Origin: Protonemura montana
Taxonomy: Eukaryota > Arthropoda > Insecta > Plecoptera > Nemouridae
Assembly: GCA_947568835.1 (NCBI GenBank)
Contig: OX387603.1
Coordinates: 19,182,651-19,246,650 of the forward strand
Length of the DNA: 64,000 nucleotides
Direction of reading: 5' to 3'
In this document: positions 12,176-25,734 of the stretch, piece by piece
Layout of the letters: every line of letters starts with the position of its first letter
Numbering within the stretch: position 1 is the stretch's first letter
Translations under genes and position numbers: made by a program
Notes under the pieces: generated by a model
Seen by the model: the letters and a program-made list of their open reading frames with translations, nothing else
What the model was told of the DNA's origin: nothing
The model's database searches: none

Positions 12176-12900
12176 CCGTTTGATCATGGACATGATATTT
12201 GGAATTGTCTTTCAGTTACAGTTCAGTTCAGTTTACAATACAATATGTTCTCAATGACTAAAATATATAGTAGCGTATAAATATGCAACAATAAAATAAA
12301 GGTACAATAATAGACAATAATAGATAGTAATAGGTACAATAATTATATAATACCGTGTCATATATTTATAATCTAAAGCTAGAATTGCATGACTCTAAAG
12401 TTCTGGACAGAACGTCGAAACTGAGTAGAAACATTTTTCAATTAAAAAATCTTTTAGCTTATACTTAAACCCTGGATTTGACTGTTCTTTTAAAATATTT
12501 GGGAGAGCGTTATATAATAAAATGCCGGCATGAAAAGGGTTCTTCTTTGACGCTTTATAATTAATTTTGCTTACTCTAGGGTTAGAGCTTCCGCGAGTGT
12601 TGTGTTTTCGTTCTGTGATGGGGGTAGTTATATTTGAGTGTTCGAGTACAAATAAAATGGTGCTGTAAATATATAATGATGGTAGTGTCATGATTTTGAA
12701 AGTTCTAAAATGTGGTTTACAAGTATCTTTATAGAAGTTTATTGCGCAAGGGTTGCGGCTTGTCTGTGCTAGTGCTCTAAGGGCTCGTTTTTGGAGTAAG
12801 AAAAGTCTTTTTGTGTGGTGGGATAATCCCCAAAATATTATTCCATATTGAAGTCTTGATTGGATTTGTGTATGGTATACAAGTATGGTATGTCAGAACC
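12145..12900 (-). mobile_element. 5'-truncated LINE copy with (TAAA)n tail
   Basis: On the minus strand an open stretch from about 12895 down to the stop at 12395 encodes the end of a reverse transcriptase: QIQSRLQYGIIFWG, then LFLLQKRALRAL, NTRGSSNPRV and ILLYNALPNILKE. This is the usual C-terminus of CR1/Jockey-like LINEs. About 220 bases of 3' untranslated sequence follow, ending in aacggaataaa and a (TAAA)n tail at 12145-12175, which read on the + strand is an (ATTT)n microsatellite. The open frame is about 167 codons with no internal stop, so the copy is fairly young but missing most of its body. A stop lies just upstream of the open stretch. Confidence 0.8.
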
Positions 12901-14676
12901 AGAAGCCATGCTCATAAATGTGTCCAGAAATGTGTTAAGAGTGCTTAAAATGTATGAAAAACGGAACTAAATAACATTTGAATTACTCCACAGGGTTCAG
13001 ACGCCTCCACCTCTTCACCATATGGTTTTTAGGTAACAACATGGCGCCTCCATCATCGGTGAGATCATAGACATAGTTGCCTTCTATTTATAGGGTGAGA
13101 CCTTGCCGTAAATTGACAATGACTATGACTAGATAATAATAATTATTAAATCCAATCATTTGCTAACAATCTTCTATTAACACTACAGCCTACTAACATT
13201 TCTTGGTAGAACGAAAAAATAATGTTATCCATCGGTTTTATTAACTTGATTGAAATGAAACAACACCTATAGGCTATTTATAGCCCAATTTTAGTATCAA
13301 GCTACAATTATCAAACTATACCAGCTCACTATACTAACCCTTAAACCTCCTCTTTTCCACATTTCTAAATTTCTAAAAAAATATCTGTCAGCTCAAACAA
13401 AATATTTTTTCACTGTCCCACATTGTACAATGCAACAGAAATAATAATTGATACGATGTGAACACTTTTACTTAAACAAATCTATCACCACCGTGCTTCT
13501 TTTTGAGAAAACTCACCCTGTTCTTGGACCGTTTACTCCATTTTTGACACCGTTTCAGACAAGAGAGTGGTTCCAAGCTGATGGGTTGAGGTTTTTAGCA
13601 GTATCTTGACTCAAAATTTACAAGGAAAACAAGGGAACTGGGCCCGACAGCTTGAAGCCTTCGTTGGACTTGGAGGCGCCGGGTTCGGTCCGCTGGCTGT
13701 AAGCAAAGAGACGATGCGACATTTAAAACTTGCTCCTCGCGGTACATCAATTAAAACTAAATGCGTATTTGTTTAAAAATAAGCAATAGTATGGTCTTAA
13801 AACTTCCTGTTGAAATAAATGTAAGAGCAATATTTTCATAAAAAATGTAATATTATCCCGAAGTTGAGGTTTCTCTGCCTGTTCCTCTGACACAACAATA
13901 AACAAACAAACAAACTAGACATTGAAACCCTCCACTGGGACTGGAAGACATTGATCTAAAATCGGAGTTGGTTTTTTTTCCTACACGACTCCTTAGAAAT
14001 CCTAATGTTGTGCTGACATTGACATTTATTCTGCTTACGCCTTACTTCAAGGACTTTCTTTGCTAGTTCAGGAAAGAGTGGCATTCTCTCACCCGAATAA
14101 ACCACCTAGTAAGTACCAAAATCGAGTTTTACATTGGTTAGTTCCCCATTTTCCCTGAACAACAGTCGCTATTCACATCCAAACAAAAGCCCAAAAGTAC
14201 CTACACATGTTGGTTTTATATACAATCATTCCATAAAAAACAATTCATACAAAACAAATAATTACATAAATCACAATCAAATACTTAAATCAATATGGTT
14301 TAAAAAAGGTCTTTACAAATTAAATCATACCTATAGCTTTGTAATATTTTCTTAAATTCTATTAAGGTATTTAAATACATTTCTAAATCTAAATGTTCGT
14401 TTAAAAGGTTTTTGTAGGTGTCTATTTATGGCAGTGAATTTGCATGTGTCAATTCGGAAGGGAGATATTCGAAAATGTGGTTGTGATCTTTGCAACGGTT
14501 TGCTAGAAAACGTTTCACTTCTCTATGAATCTTTATCGCTGTATCTCTCTCATTTTTATTGTAAACGAAAATGAAGTAACACATATTTTCTTTCCTATAA
14601 GTATACAAACGAAACAGTTGATGCTAATTTTACAAAATCATTTTCGTGCCCCCATCGCCCATCCTACCTAAAACTA

Positions 14677-14693
14677 CCCCCCCCCCCCCCCCC
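14677..14693 (+). repeat. Poly-C tract (17)
   Basis: Uninterrupted C run in AT-rich sequence. No function is evident. Confidence 0.95.
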
Positions 14694-17676
14694 ATTATTA
14701 TTGAACAAGTTGTCGAGTAGTTAAAACCACAACTCTGCATTGATATCCACAGTCGAATTGATAAAGTTACATTTCCCATCGTCAAGTTTCAAGCCGCAGA
14801 ACGCGTATCCACGCTATGCTAGCAGCAACAACATCGGTTTTTCAAGTGGCCAATCTGTTTTTCTAGCCGGTTAGTTCTTACCCCTCATTACACCCGTGAA
14901 TGGATGCCACTCGCGAATTAATTTGTTCAATGACTTTGTACTGGATGTACGAGCAGCGTATTATTTTGAATAGAAAGCAAACGAGTTACAAGTTAAGTTT
15001 TTACTTTTTTTTCTTTACCAAGTGACCTCTCTCGGTTTCATTGCTAATGAATGCTACGCTCGATTGTACAGGGTGAACGAAAAGGGTTCTTTTTAGTATC
15101 GTTTTCTTTTCAGTAAATATTTATTTAGAATTTCACAAGTCAAATTCGGAAGATCAAAAAAATAATACACATTTTTCGCAAAATATTTTCGATACCTTTT
15201 TTTCATCCATATACAAAAATACGGGTAGCATAACAAATATATACTTATTTTGTATCACAGAAACACATTTTTCATACTGTTTTCTTCTATTTTAATTTTT
15301 TTTTTCCTATTTTTCATTCTCTTAGCTAAAGTGTGTTTTTACATGCACTCTTAATAATACTGAAGTGGGTAAAATGCAAAAGTTCACGGTTCCTATGCAC
15401 GAATCGTTATAGTGCTCGTCTTTATGCTAAATCAAGACATGCATATCAACGAATCTCCAAATTAGCGTAATTTCTAGCAGAAAATTAAAAGATCGTGCGA
15501 CGGCATGAGATGGTTATAATAGGGTGGGCCTTCAAGTGCTGCTGCTCGCTTAACGTGCATATAATTTGTGCACCCTTCGCTCGAAAACGTGTGCTTTTCA
15601 GATGCATTATCGTATGGAAAATACAAGGCACGTTTCCCAATGAAGAACAGCTCTGTTGGCTTTTTGTAAAACTACGGCGACAGAATCGTTGCTGAAATTT
15701 TATTGGAACAAATCCTGAATAAATTATACCTTACGAAGATCATTTCTGCCAGACGCTACTCAAGCATATTTTTTTTTATTTTTTGGGCTCTCTATATCAA
15801 AATGACAAACGCCAGGCTACACTGGGTTATTTAAAATTGCCCGTTTTCAAAATTTACAGAATGAAGTTACGGTTTTCAGCAAAAAATCTCTAGAAATATC
15901 CCAAACGACAATTGAATCATATGTATATATTTGAAACATAAATGGCTCTAAAAACGTACAGTTTCTTAACCTAAAAAATTTCATTTTAAAATCAAATTTT
16001 CTTTAAAATAAATCGAAATCATCAAAACAGAAGAATACGTAATTGCCAACTTCAAATGACGGAACATAACATGAAGTCAGAGCGTACGAAAAACCGAACA
16101 AGTTTGACTGCACACGATTTCTCCGAGTGCCGCCCTTATTTTGTACGTCGTCAAGTGGCACTGAATGTTTTGTCAAGTCCGTTTGTCCGTTGTTCGAGTC
16201 ATTATGGTTGCCGGTCGGAGTTCTAAATGATTGCCGACCTCCGATCAAGTGGTCCATCGACGGCGCCCTCACAGAAGCGTCGCCCGAACAGAGGGCAGAA
16301 GACCTTAGGGGGGCCCTTGAGCACGAAAATCCATTGACAGATAGAAATAATTGATATACCACATCCATACATCGTAAACTAGTCAATGACTTGCTCATAC
16401 AAGCACTATATATATATGTACTTGAAAGGGTGTTTTTACTCTTTTAGAGAAATTAATTGAGATTTGCTATCCCGGGCTTCGTGCTCTCATTAATTGAATA
16501 TAATCGAATAAAGGGCTAAAATAAAAAAAGGCGTTGAATAGAAAACTGGCTTTTCACTAGTATTTTTGTGTAGCACTGCTCAAAAGATTTCGTCTAGAGG
16601 TCATGGGCGCAAGTAATTTAAGTTTACAAATTAATGTAGGTCGTTCAATGAACATAGGTTGCGTAAATTAATGATAAATAAAATAAAATAAAATAAAATG
16701 CTATATCCGACCAATGATTGGCAAAGCAAACCCATAAGATGATATGATGTTCACTGATTTCATTAGTTCTTCGGTTTAATCCGTAAATTATTGCGTTCAT
16801 GAAATTCGTAATTAGATTATTTGTGTGTGTGCATTATGAACTATTCCGATTTCAAAATGATTGCACAGTAATTACATATGAAACGGCAGTAATTGGCAAC
16901 AAACTGCGGCTGAATGCAGACCTAATTTTTATCAACCCCAATTTATCCTGAAAGGAATTGCTTTCTGCACGTTTTCTATAATGACAGCAGCAGTTGGAAA
17001 TATTTCTCTCAGAGTTGAGCTGTTTTACATCAATTTGGAACATCCTCTGTGGTTTATTCAAATTTCAAAGTATGAGCACTCAAGGAGATCATTTTGGTTT
17101 ACAATCATCTCTCTGAGCTTTCTTCCCCTCTCTTCCCATCATCGCTTTCATCTCGATTCGTACCGAGCGAAAAACAAGACAATTACCACATCACGAGGCG
17201 CTCGCGGTGGAGGTGCCATCTGAATCGATCTGGGCAAAAATAAAATTATTATTACATCAACTAAAAAGAATTAGTTATTTTAAGTAATATACAATTCATT
17301 TTTTGTCCTAGTTTTATAAACTAACAGGGTGTTTTGTAAAAGTTAGGCAACAGATTAATGTATCGTAGAATAAGATACCCGCTAAGATAGCGCATATCCT
17401 CTGATGAGTATATATGTGAGCCAGACGAACAAAATGCCACACGTGGTGTCCTGCATTTTTCAAACCATTCAACAAATATGAATAGACAAATTTGTTCCAA
17501 AACTCTATTTTTGTATATAATCTAGAAACTACCAGATAAAAATAGAAAATGCTTCCTTATATACACTCTTGATTGATTTGTAAATATAATGAAGACCCCT
17601 TTAACACAGGACAATCAAAGCACCATATGAATCAAACCGATTTGAATTCTCTTTATCAAACGACCCTCCTAAGCCT

Positions 17677-17699
17677 CCCCCCCCCCCCCCCCCCCCCCC
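17677..17699 (+). repeat. Poly-C tract (23)
   Basis: Uninterrupted C run, the longest in the window. Length in the assembly may be inexact, as homopolymers are often miscounted. Confidence 0.95.
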
Positions 17700-17744
17700 G
17701 TAGAGATGTCCCATGTTCTATACAAGTCTAATGAGACGAATTAC

Positions 17745-17774
17745 CGTCGGCGTCGGCGTCGGCGTCGACGTCGG
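17745..17774. repeat. CGTCGG hexamer repeat, five units
   Basis: Five tandem CGTCGG units with one substitution in the fourth (CGTCGA). It would read as a Val/Gly- or Ser/Ala-type repeat if translated, but no exon is supported here. Confidence 0.9.
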
Positions 17775-18877
17775 TATCCAGGGGTGGAGGCAGCCAACTT
17801 CGTCGTCAGTGCTGCCAGAGGGTGTCCATTCAATTAGGCTCTGTGATTGTCAGTGATTTGCTACAGTGACAAATGCGAGCGCGCTCCATTATTCCTCTCT
17901 TTATTTCAAATCTACATAATGGCCAATTGACATATCAATTTTCATGCATTTCAAAACAGTGGTGGTCTGCGTTGAAGATATATATATATAGTCAAGCGCG
18001 GGTAAAATGAACGTATACTGCCCAGAGGGGTTGTCTGAATTTCAATTTAAACATCGGGTAAATGGGGAAGGCACGGTATGAACTAAACCAAACTCCTGCT
18101 GTTTGTCCGATTTGTTGTTTTGCGGTCTAAGGATTTGGTTTTTTATAGTATTGATGGGGTAGAATATACGTTGAAACGATTCGCGCAGAAACAGTTTCAA
18201 AAGTTTTATGTTTGCTACTTTTCCAAAGTTGTTTCGTTGAACTCATTTCAGAAGTGTTAGTTTCTTTTATTTCTTTGTCGCAGGGAACATTTTGCTTAAA
18301 CTACATATTTATAAAACTACCGTAGTATGTATAAAACCATCGTTATTATCATTTTTACACTCTAAATATAAAACAGCACACGAAATTATCTGGCATTACC
18401 GTAATTGGAATTCAAGAGGTGCAAGGATAAAAACGGTAAAATCCCATCAGTCACGCTCATTTTCTTATCAGGATATAATCTTTGTTCATCCACATCAATG
18501 GGTCATGATTGTTGGACTCATGAAGCAATTTCATCTAATCAAGATTCATCGCAAACAATACTCTAAATATCTCATCCCTAATCCACCCTCTCATAGGCCA
18601 CTCAACCAGCGATGATATCACCATCATCTCGGTAAATTCGCCACAGCATCCCTTACACCCATGCACACACCAAATAGTCCAAACGACGGCAACCCCTTCC
18701 CCTGCCCCCTTAAAATCACCACCGCGCATGTAGCATCTCAACCAATCCCTGCCACCAACCCCTGCTCCCCTTTATATTTGCAGCGTAAACACGGCGATTC
18801 GTCTAAACCAATGGGGTACCAAGTTTACAGAGAGTTTAGCCAATAGTGTACACCGTTTTCACCACGACCACTAAAAG

Positions 18878-18883
18878 TATAAA
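18878..18883 (+). promoter_or_regulatory. Possible TATA box of the homeobox gene
   Basis: TATAAA in the context aaagtataaagcgcaac lies about 216 bases before the homeobox start codon. Single motif only; AT-rich DNA gives such words by chance, and no initiator was convincingly identified. Confidence 0.25.
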
Positions 18884-19093
18884 GCGCAACTTTTCTAAAG
18901 GGATGAGATAGCAATTTGTGTAAGTTAAGTGTGATAGGGAACGAAGTAGATAATGATAGAGTAGATGGACGCTAATGAGGGATGAAGGGGATGCTGGTTT
19001 GTGCAGAGTTCAGCCATTTTGCGATTAGTTTTGCAAGGAAGGTGGTGAAGGAAGGAGCTGGTTTCTGGTGGTTGATTTTGTCAGCTGTTTAAG

Positions 19094-21128
<2,035 letters not shown>

Positions 21129-22084
21129 TCACCTCGCAAGGCTGTGGAATAGTTAGGTTCTGTCAAAGACGGGGGGGTTCTCTGTCAAGTTTGGGATAAC
21201 GTTTTTTCAAAATATCTGAACTTGGTCCTTTATGGTTTTGATTTGAAACGCTTTTGAGCTAATCTAGGGAATTTTGGCTGTGGGGGGGTTTACGCACTAA
21301 ATTTGTGATTGGTATCCGTTTTTTAGTTTTCCGCTTGGTGTGCAAAAATGTATGAAAACAAGTGTGTTTCCACTGGAAGAGTAAAGAAAATAGGTTTATT
21401 TCACGCAAATAGTGTATGTCAAGACACAAAACTGGATCAAGAAGTTAATATTGGTCGGGTACTATCAGAATCAGAAGAATTACTCCACATTTTCTCAGCA
21501 AAGAAGGCAAGAATGAAAAATATCTCCGTCTGTCATAGTAAAGCAATTACTTTACCTAATATAATTTAAAGAATCTTTGTTTGATCGCGTAGGAAATGCG
21601 CTGGAGGTAGTACAAAAATCTATGATGATAGATAAGCTAGTCATAACTTAGCCACTTACTTGCAATTTTAAGGATAAACAAAAATGAAAGTGACTCTTGT
21701 AGATATTGTTTTGGTTGGCACATAATTGTAAATAGCAAATAATACAAGTGTTAATATAAAAAAAACTCACTGAAAATGCATGTAATTATACTGACATAAT
21801 AAACTGTTAATTGGATTACCTGTTTCTCAATAAAATTTACTGCTAAATAGCTCTTTTTAATGAAAGTGGTTGGCTTTTAAATTGCACCTTTCAATATTCC
21901 TTCACAATAGATCATAAATTAAAACTGAATTACATCATACTAGCCCAACCGTATGCTATAACAAAATTTTGTGATATTTCGTTAACGGAGCCTTCTTCTT
22001 GGGTAAATATTTCTAAGCTACTTTCTTACATACAAGATACCTGAGGTTGCAAACCGCTTAATGGCAAATCAGCAAGTACGTAAC
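21129..22084 (+). other. Homeobox gene 3' flank
   Basis: Two AATAAA hexamers near 21799 and 21830 could end the transcript. A 73-codon open frame at 21348-21569 has no recognisable similarity and starts inside probable 3' untranslated sequence. Confidence 0.35.
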
Positions 22085-22535
22085 CCTATAGACCCGAATG
22101 GTTTGGCTTGTTGGAAATACTAGTTCTCGTGAGATTATCGAAGTTAAGCAACTCTGCCAGTTGAGTCAGGTACTGGATGGGTGACCATCATACACATGAC
22201 CAGTACTGTTAGGGAGAGAGGTTGAAGGGATGAAAATTAGTGAAACAACGTCATCTACCTTGCTTAACAACCTCTCGACAGGATGGGTTCCTGAAGGAGT
22301 CATGTTCTTCGCGTTGTTCTCCGTCTATCGGAAGGGGTGTTATGCCGGTGGTCCCCCTGGTGTAGTGCGACAGGAGTAGACTCCGTGCCTTCTTCGGGTT
22401 TCCCCTCCTCTCTTCCGGCCAGATTAGGTACATCAGCATCCTCATCATCACTCATTCACCGACGCTGTATGGCCCAATGCCGCATGGCCCGTCGTCAAAA
22501 CAGTACTTCGTTAAACCCTTCAAACATATCAATAA
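22085..22535 (+). mobile_element. 5S-SINE family copy B, full length
   Basis: The head (about 22098-22200) follows the 3' half of 5S rRNA: tagttctcgtgagattatcg, aagttaagcaac, and tactggatgggtgaccatc, which covers the 5S internal control region. The body with ggtggtccccctggtg and gacaggagtagactccgtg follows, then tcatcatcactcattcacc and a tail ending cgttaaaccc. All sections of the family are present. Confidence 0.88.
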
Positions 22536-23917
22536 GTTAAATGAGTTCGAAGTTTAAAAATAAGACTCTTTAAAGAAACTGACTTTGCGCGAAAACTTAG
22601 AATCCCATGGCTAACATATATACATTCTCCACTGTTTCTTGAATTTCTTTGTCTATAAAACCTCCCGGGAAAGATGCGACCCTCATTAAATCGCAAAACT
22701 CTCAATGATGCGAAATGCACATTTACAAAGTTGCCGAACGCGATTTTAATTGCAGTCTGTATCGCGAACGACGGAACACAAATGCAGAAAAGCAGTGGTT
22801 TTGAAATAACGGCTCGCATTTCTGATTTCAATGGTCACAATATCAAGTTTTTTTTACTTTTCTAGAGAACGAATGTCACATCAATTAAATTTGAATGGTA
22901 AAATGCTCATAGATTTAAAGTGAATACTATGCTCGTTACCGGAACATCTCGTGTTTTTTTTCATTATGCATTAGTGCCGAGAACGGAGAATCTACATCAA
23001 AATACGCGCGTAGATTTCAACCTGGCATTCTCGTAAAATATAATGATCGCATCGCATACAAATCAGCGTTGTATTAAAAAAAAGAGCGTTACACGGGAGA
23101 TACACGTGGTATGTAATTAAACCGCGGAAAATATCCAGCCCCAAACAACGCCCTCTGCTGTCTCTTTCCATCTTTCATCTGCACATACTTCACTCATCTC
23201 CAGGGATCTCTAGCGATTCCATTCATCTGGCTCTTGAAAGCCACTAGCTGTGCGGAAAAGCAGAAGCAACCATCATTTTCTAGCGTGATCCCCCACAAAA
23301 CGTTGCATGGATTTTCTCTGCGGGATTCCAGATCTGTTCAATCGTAAACAAAATACGGTTATTCCCATTACGAGAAGCAGATACAGAAAGTTACGGAATT
23401 TTGTAGCCCGTTGCCGGCTTGACAGGTAATTAGTTTTCATATCGTTTGCAATATTTCTTATTATACCCTTATTTTAATTTAAATATAATATTTCTATGCA
23501 CGTGATAATGCTTACATAAGTTCTACCATGATACAATCATAGGAAATAGTTTCTGGAGGCTAGAAATCTGACAAGTTGTTGAAGAAGCTTGCAGAAAGTG
23601 CAAAACCAGGCAATGGAAAAATTCTCCCGCTTGGAATATCCCAAAAAACTGAGGTGCATTTCTTTTTCAAGTGAAAATGAGGAGGGTCTTTGTTCTATTT
23701 GTGCTCATACTTACAAGATGTCAACATTCCAAACAGTCTTGAATTGACCATCTATAAGCTATGTTGCCAACTCATATAAATACCCCTCAACACTTTCCGT
23801 CAGGTAAACAACAGTAATACAGTTGCAATGCAATGCAAAACATTCGACAATGCAGCCCAATCAAACAATTAGGACAGTTAACATTTTTCAGAGGTAATAC
23901 GTATATAGACTTATAAA

Positions 23918-24340
23918 AATGCCTGACGCCGAACAGTTCAGAGATCACCGAAGTTGAGCAACACTGTGCTGAGTCAGGTATTGGAGGGCGACCATCATAC
24001 ACATGACCAGTTCTGTTCGGAAGAGGTCGGAGGGATGAAAGTTAGTACAGCAACTTCATTCGCCTTGCTTATCAACCTCTCGATATCATGGATTTGTGAA
24101 GGAATCCTGATGTTCGCGTTGTACCGTACTCCGGAAGAGACGTTAAGCCGTTGGTCCCATTGGTGCTATTCGACAGGGGTAGGCTACGTGCCGGGACCGG
24201 GTTTCCTCTCCTCCCTTCTAGACTAGGTTAGCTTCATCATCATCCTCATTATCATCCACTCATTCACCGACGCTATAAGACCAGTGCCGCAGGGCCAGTT
24301 GTCAAAACAGTGCGTCATCAAGCCCCAATAATCATAAAAA
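23918..24340 (+). mobile_element. 5S-SINE family copy C
   Basis: The head is shortened: after gacgccgaacagttc it jumps to gagatcaccgaagttgagc, so about 25 bases of the 5S-like region are deleted. Body and tail are well kept (aaggaatcctgatgttcgcg, gacgttaagccgttggtccc, tcattcaccgacgc, tcaaaacagtgcgtcatc). Confidence 0.87.
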
Positions 24341-25310
24341 ATGTGTGAATAAAGGCTATCAGAGAAACGAAGCCCCTGAGTTTTTGTGGTACACTATACC
24401 TTTACACTTCCTATAACTGAGCTTTTCTAAGCTGATTTGAACTGATTTCTGATCACAATTCAAAGAGGATATTTCTGGGTGCATTTATCTCCAGAATTTT
24501 GAATGTATTGTAAATACTTTATCACCACTCAAGACAAAAGGCCAATATGTGGGCCTTATAATAAAAGTAATGAACTAAAAAAAAAAAACACGTCACGAAA
24601 GAATACGTTACGGGCACACACACATTAAAAACTAATTGATTAGCCAAACTTCATCGCGCAGAAATGAGAATTGAGTAGCACCCCACACATCTCCTAGCAT
24701 ATTAGCCTCCATAATGAAGAAGTCAGTGTTTTGCGCCCGACGTCACGACGACGCCGAGTCACGTGTGGGCTCTTCTACTCGAGTGTTCACGATCCTGTTT
24801 TGTTGTCCCCCAACCACCCTAAAGCACCCCCTTCCCTCCCCCTACCACTTCTTCTGGACAAGTGTTTGGTATAGTGAAAGCACGACGCTTCGGGATATGG
24901 AATAATGATGATCCCTCCCGTCGTGAACCGGGAACAATGCACGGGGCAGAGGTTAAACAACATGGTAACAGCGATGGGCTGGGGTGGTTGTGTACCTAGC
25001 AATTTTTACAATTTTTGTACAAAAAAAAAAATGCTTACAGTTCTCGCTGAGAAATGAAAACAATGTTGGGATATTAGCGAAAAATCTTCGACTTTTTTAC
25101 TTGAGAAAATAACAGGTACGCTGGAAATGGGGTTAAGTGAATACAATTACGACACGATATTTCATTTATTAAAAATAAATGCAGTGAAGCAATAGGTCTC
25201 CTATTGTAGTTAGCGTAGGTGATTAACAATAAGTGCTATTTTTCATTGTTGACAGATTTATTATGTTAAGCCTGTAACAGTAATAAATAAGTTTGGCCAT
25301 CTAGTTGAAA
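24341..25310. other. Intergenic, no gene seen
   Basis: A GC-richer stretch at 24714-24850 is open for 63 codons but has no splice context or recognisable product. The rest is AT-rich. Confidence 0.4.
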
Positions 25311-25347
25311 TCGTATTTAAATTGCAAACGCTTGCAATGCGCGGGGT

Positions 25348-25429
25348 ATTTTATTATTATGAATACTATAACCGTCTGGAACCGTCTGGAACCGTTTTGA
25401 GACGGTTATTAGTGTTCATAATAATAAAA
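25348..25429. mobile_element. Miniature inverted-repeat element, about 82 bp
   Basis: The left end (attttattattatgaatac, then tataaccgtct) and right end (agacggttattagtgttcat, then aataataaaa) are inverted copies of about 29 bases with one mismatch and one indel. The core holds repeats of ggaaccgt(ct). The termini match those of the element at 59793-60130. The 26 bases to its left (aattgcaaacgcttgc, then aatgcgcggg) also recur beside that element. Confidence 0.7.
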
Positions 25430-25708
25430 AAAAGTTTGGCCATCTGTTTTAAAGCAAACGTTAACGTAATACAGAGTTGTCTTGCACAATATTCATTCCT
25501 TGGGAAAGAAATTCGTATTTTGAACCAAAAAAACACGAGCAGCTACATAATTTCTATGCTTCCTGTATCACAGAAAACTTTAAGTTGATATGAAAACAAC
25601 TTACTCAAACATGGATGGTTTTACTTTCTGGTTCGCAACGTCCCAACAAAACATTTGTAAAGACGGGAGTGGAGAGTGACGCCCATTATCCTAACCCGCC
25701 AACCCCTC

Positions 25709-25734
25709 GGGCAGGGTGGCAGGGGGCGGGAGGG
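25709..25734 (+). other. Candidate G-quadruplex motif
   Basis: Five G runs of three or more with short spacers (gggcagggtggcaggggg, then cgggaggg), inside a GC-rich patch at 25680-25830. The match to the G3+N1-7 pattern is direct; any folding in vivo is inference. Confidence 0.5.

Larger units (their letters stand above)
12901..18840. other. Long intergenic region between Hr39 and the homeobox gene
   Basis: No supported exon. It contains a 17-C run at 14677-14693, a 23-C run at 17677-17699, a CGTCGG hexamer repeat at 17745-17774, and AT-rich sequence. A C-rich stretch lies at about 18590-18790, upstream of the homeobox gene. A 131-codon minus-strand open frame at 16003-16398 has no recognisable similarity. 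Confidence 0.4.

Noticed and set aside
16003..16398. 131-codon minus-strand open frame
   Set aside because: Mixed composition, no recognisable motif, no supporting splice sites.
17330..17400. Possible transposon end (acagggtgtttt)
   Set aside because: No matching inverted end, coding remnant or second copy was found in the window.
24714..24905. 63-codon open frame in a GC-rich patch
   Set aside because: Low-complexity C-rich composition and no recognisable product.
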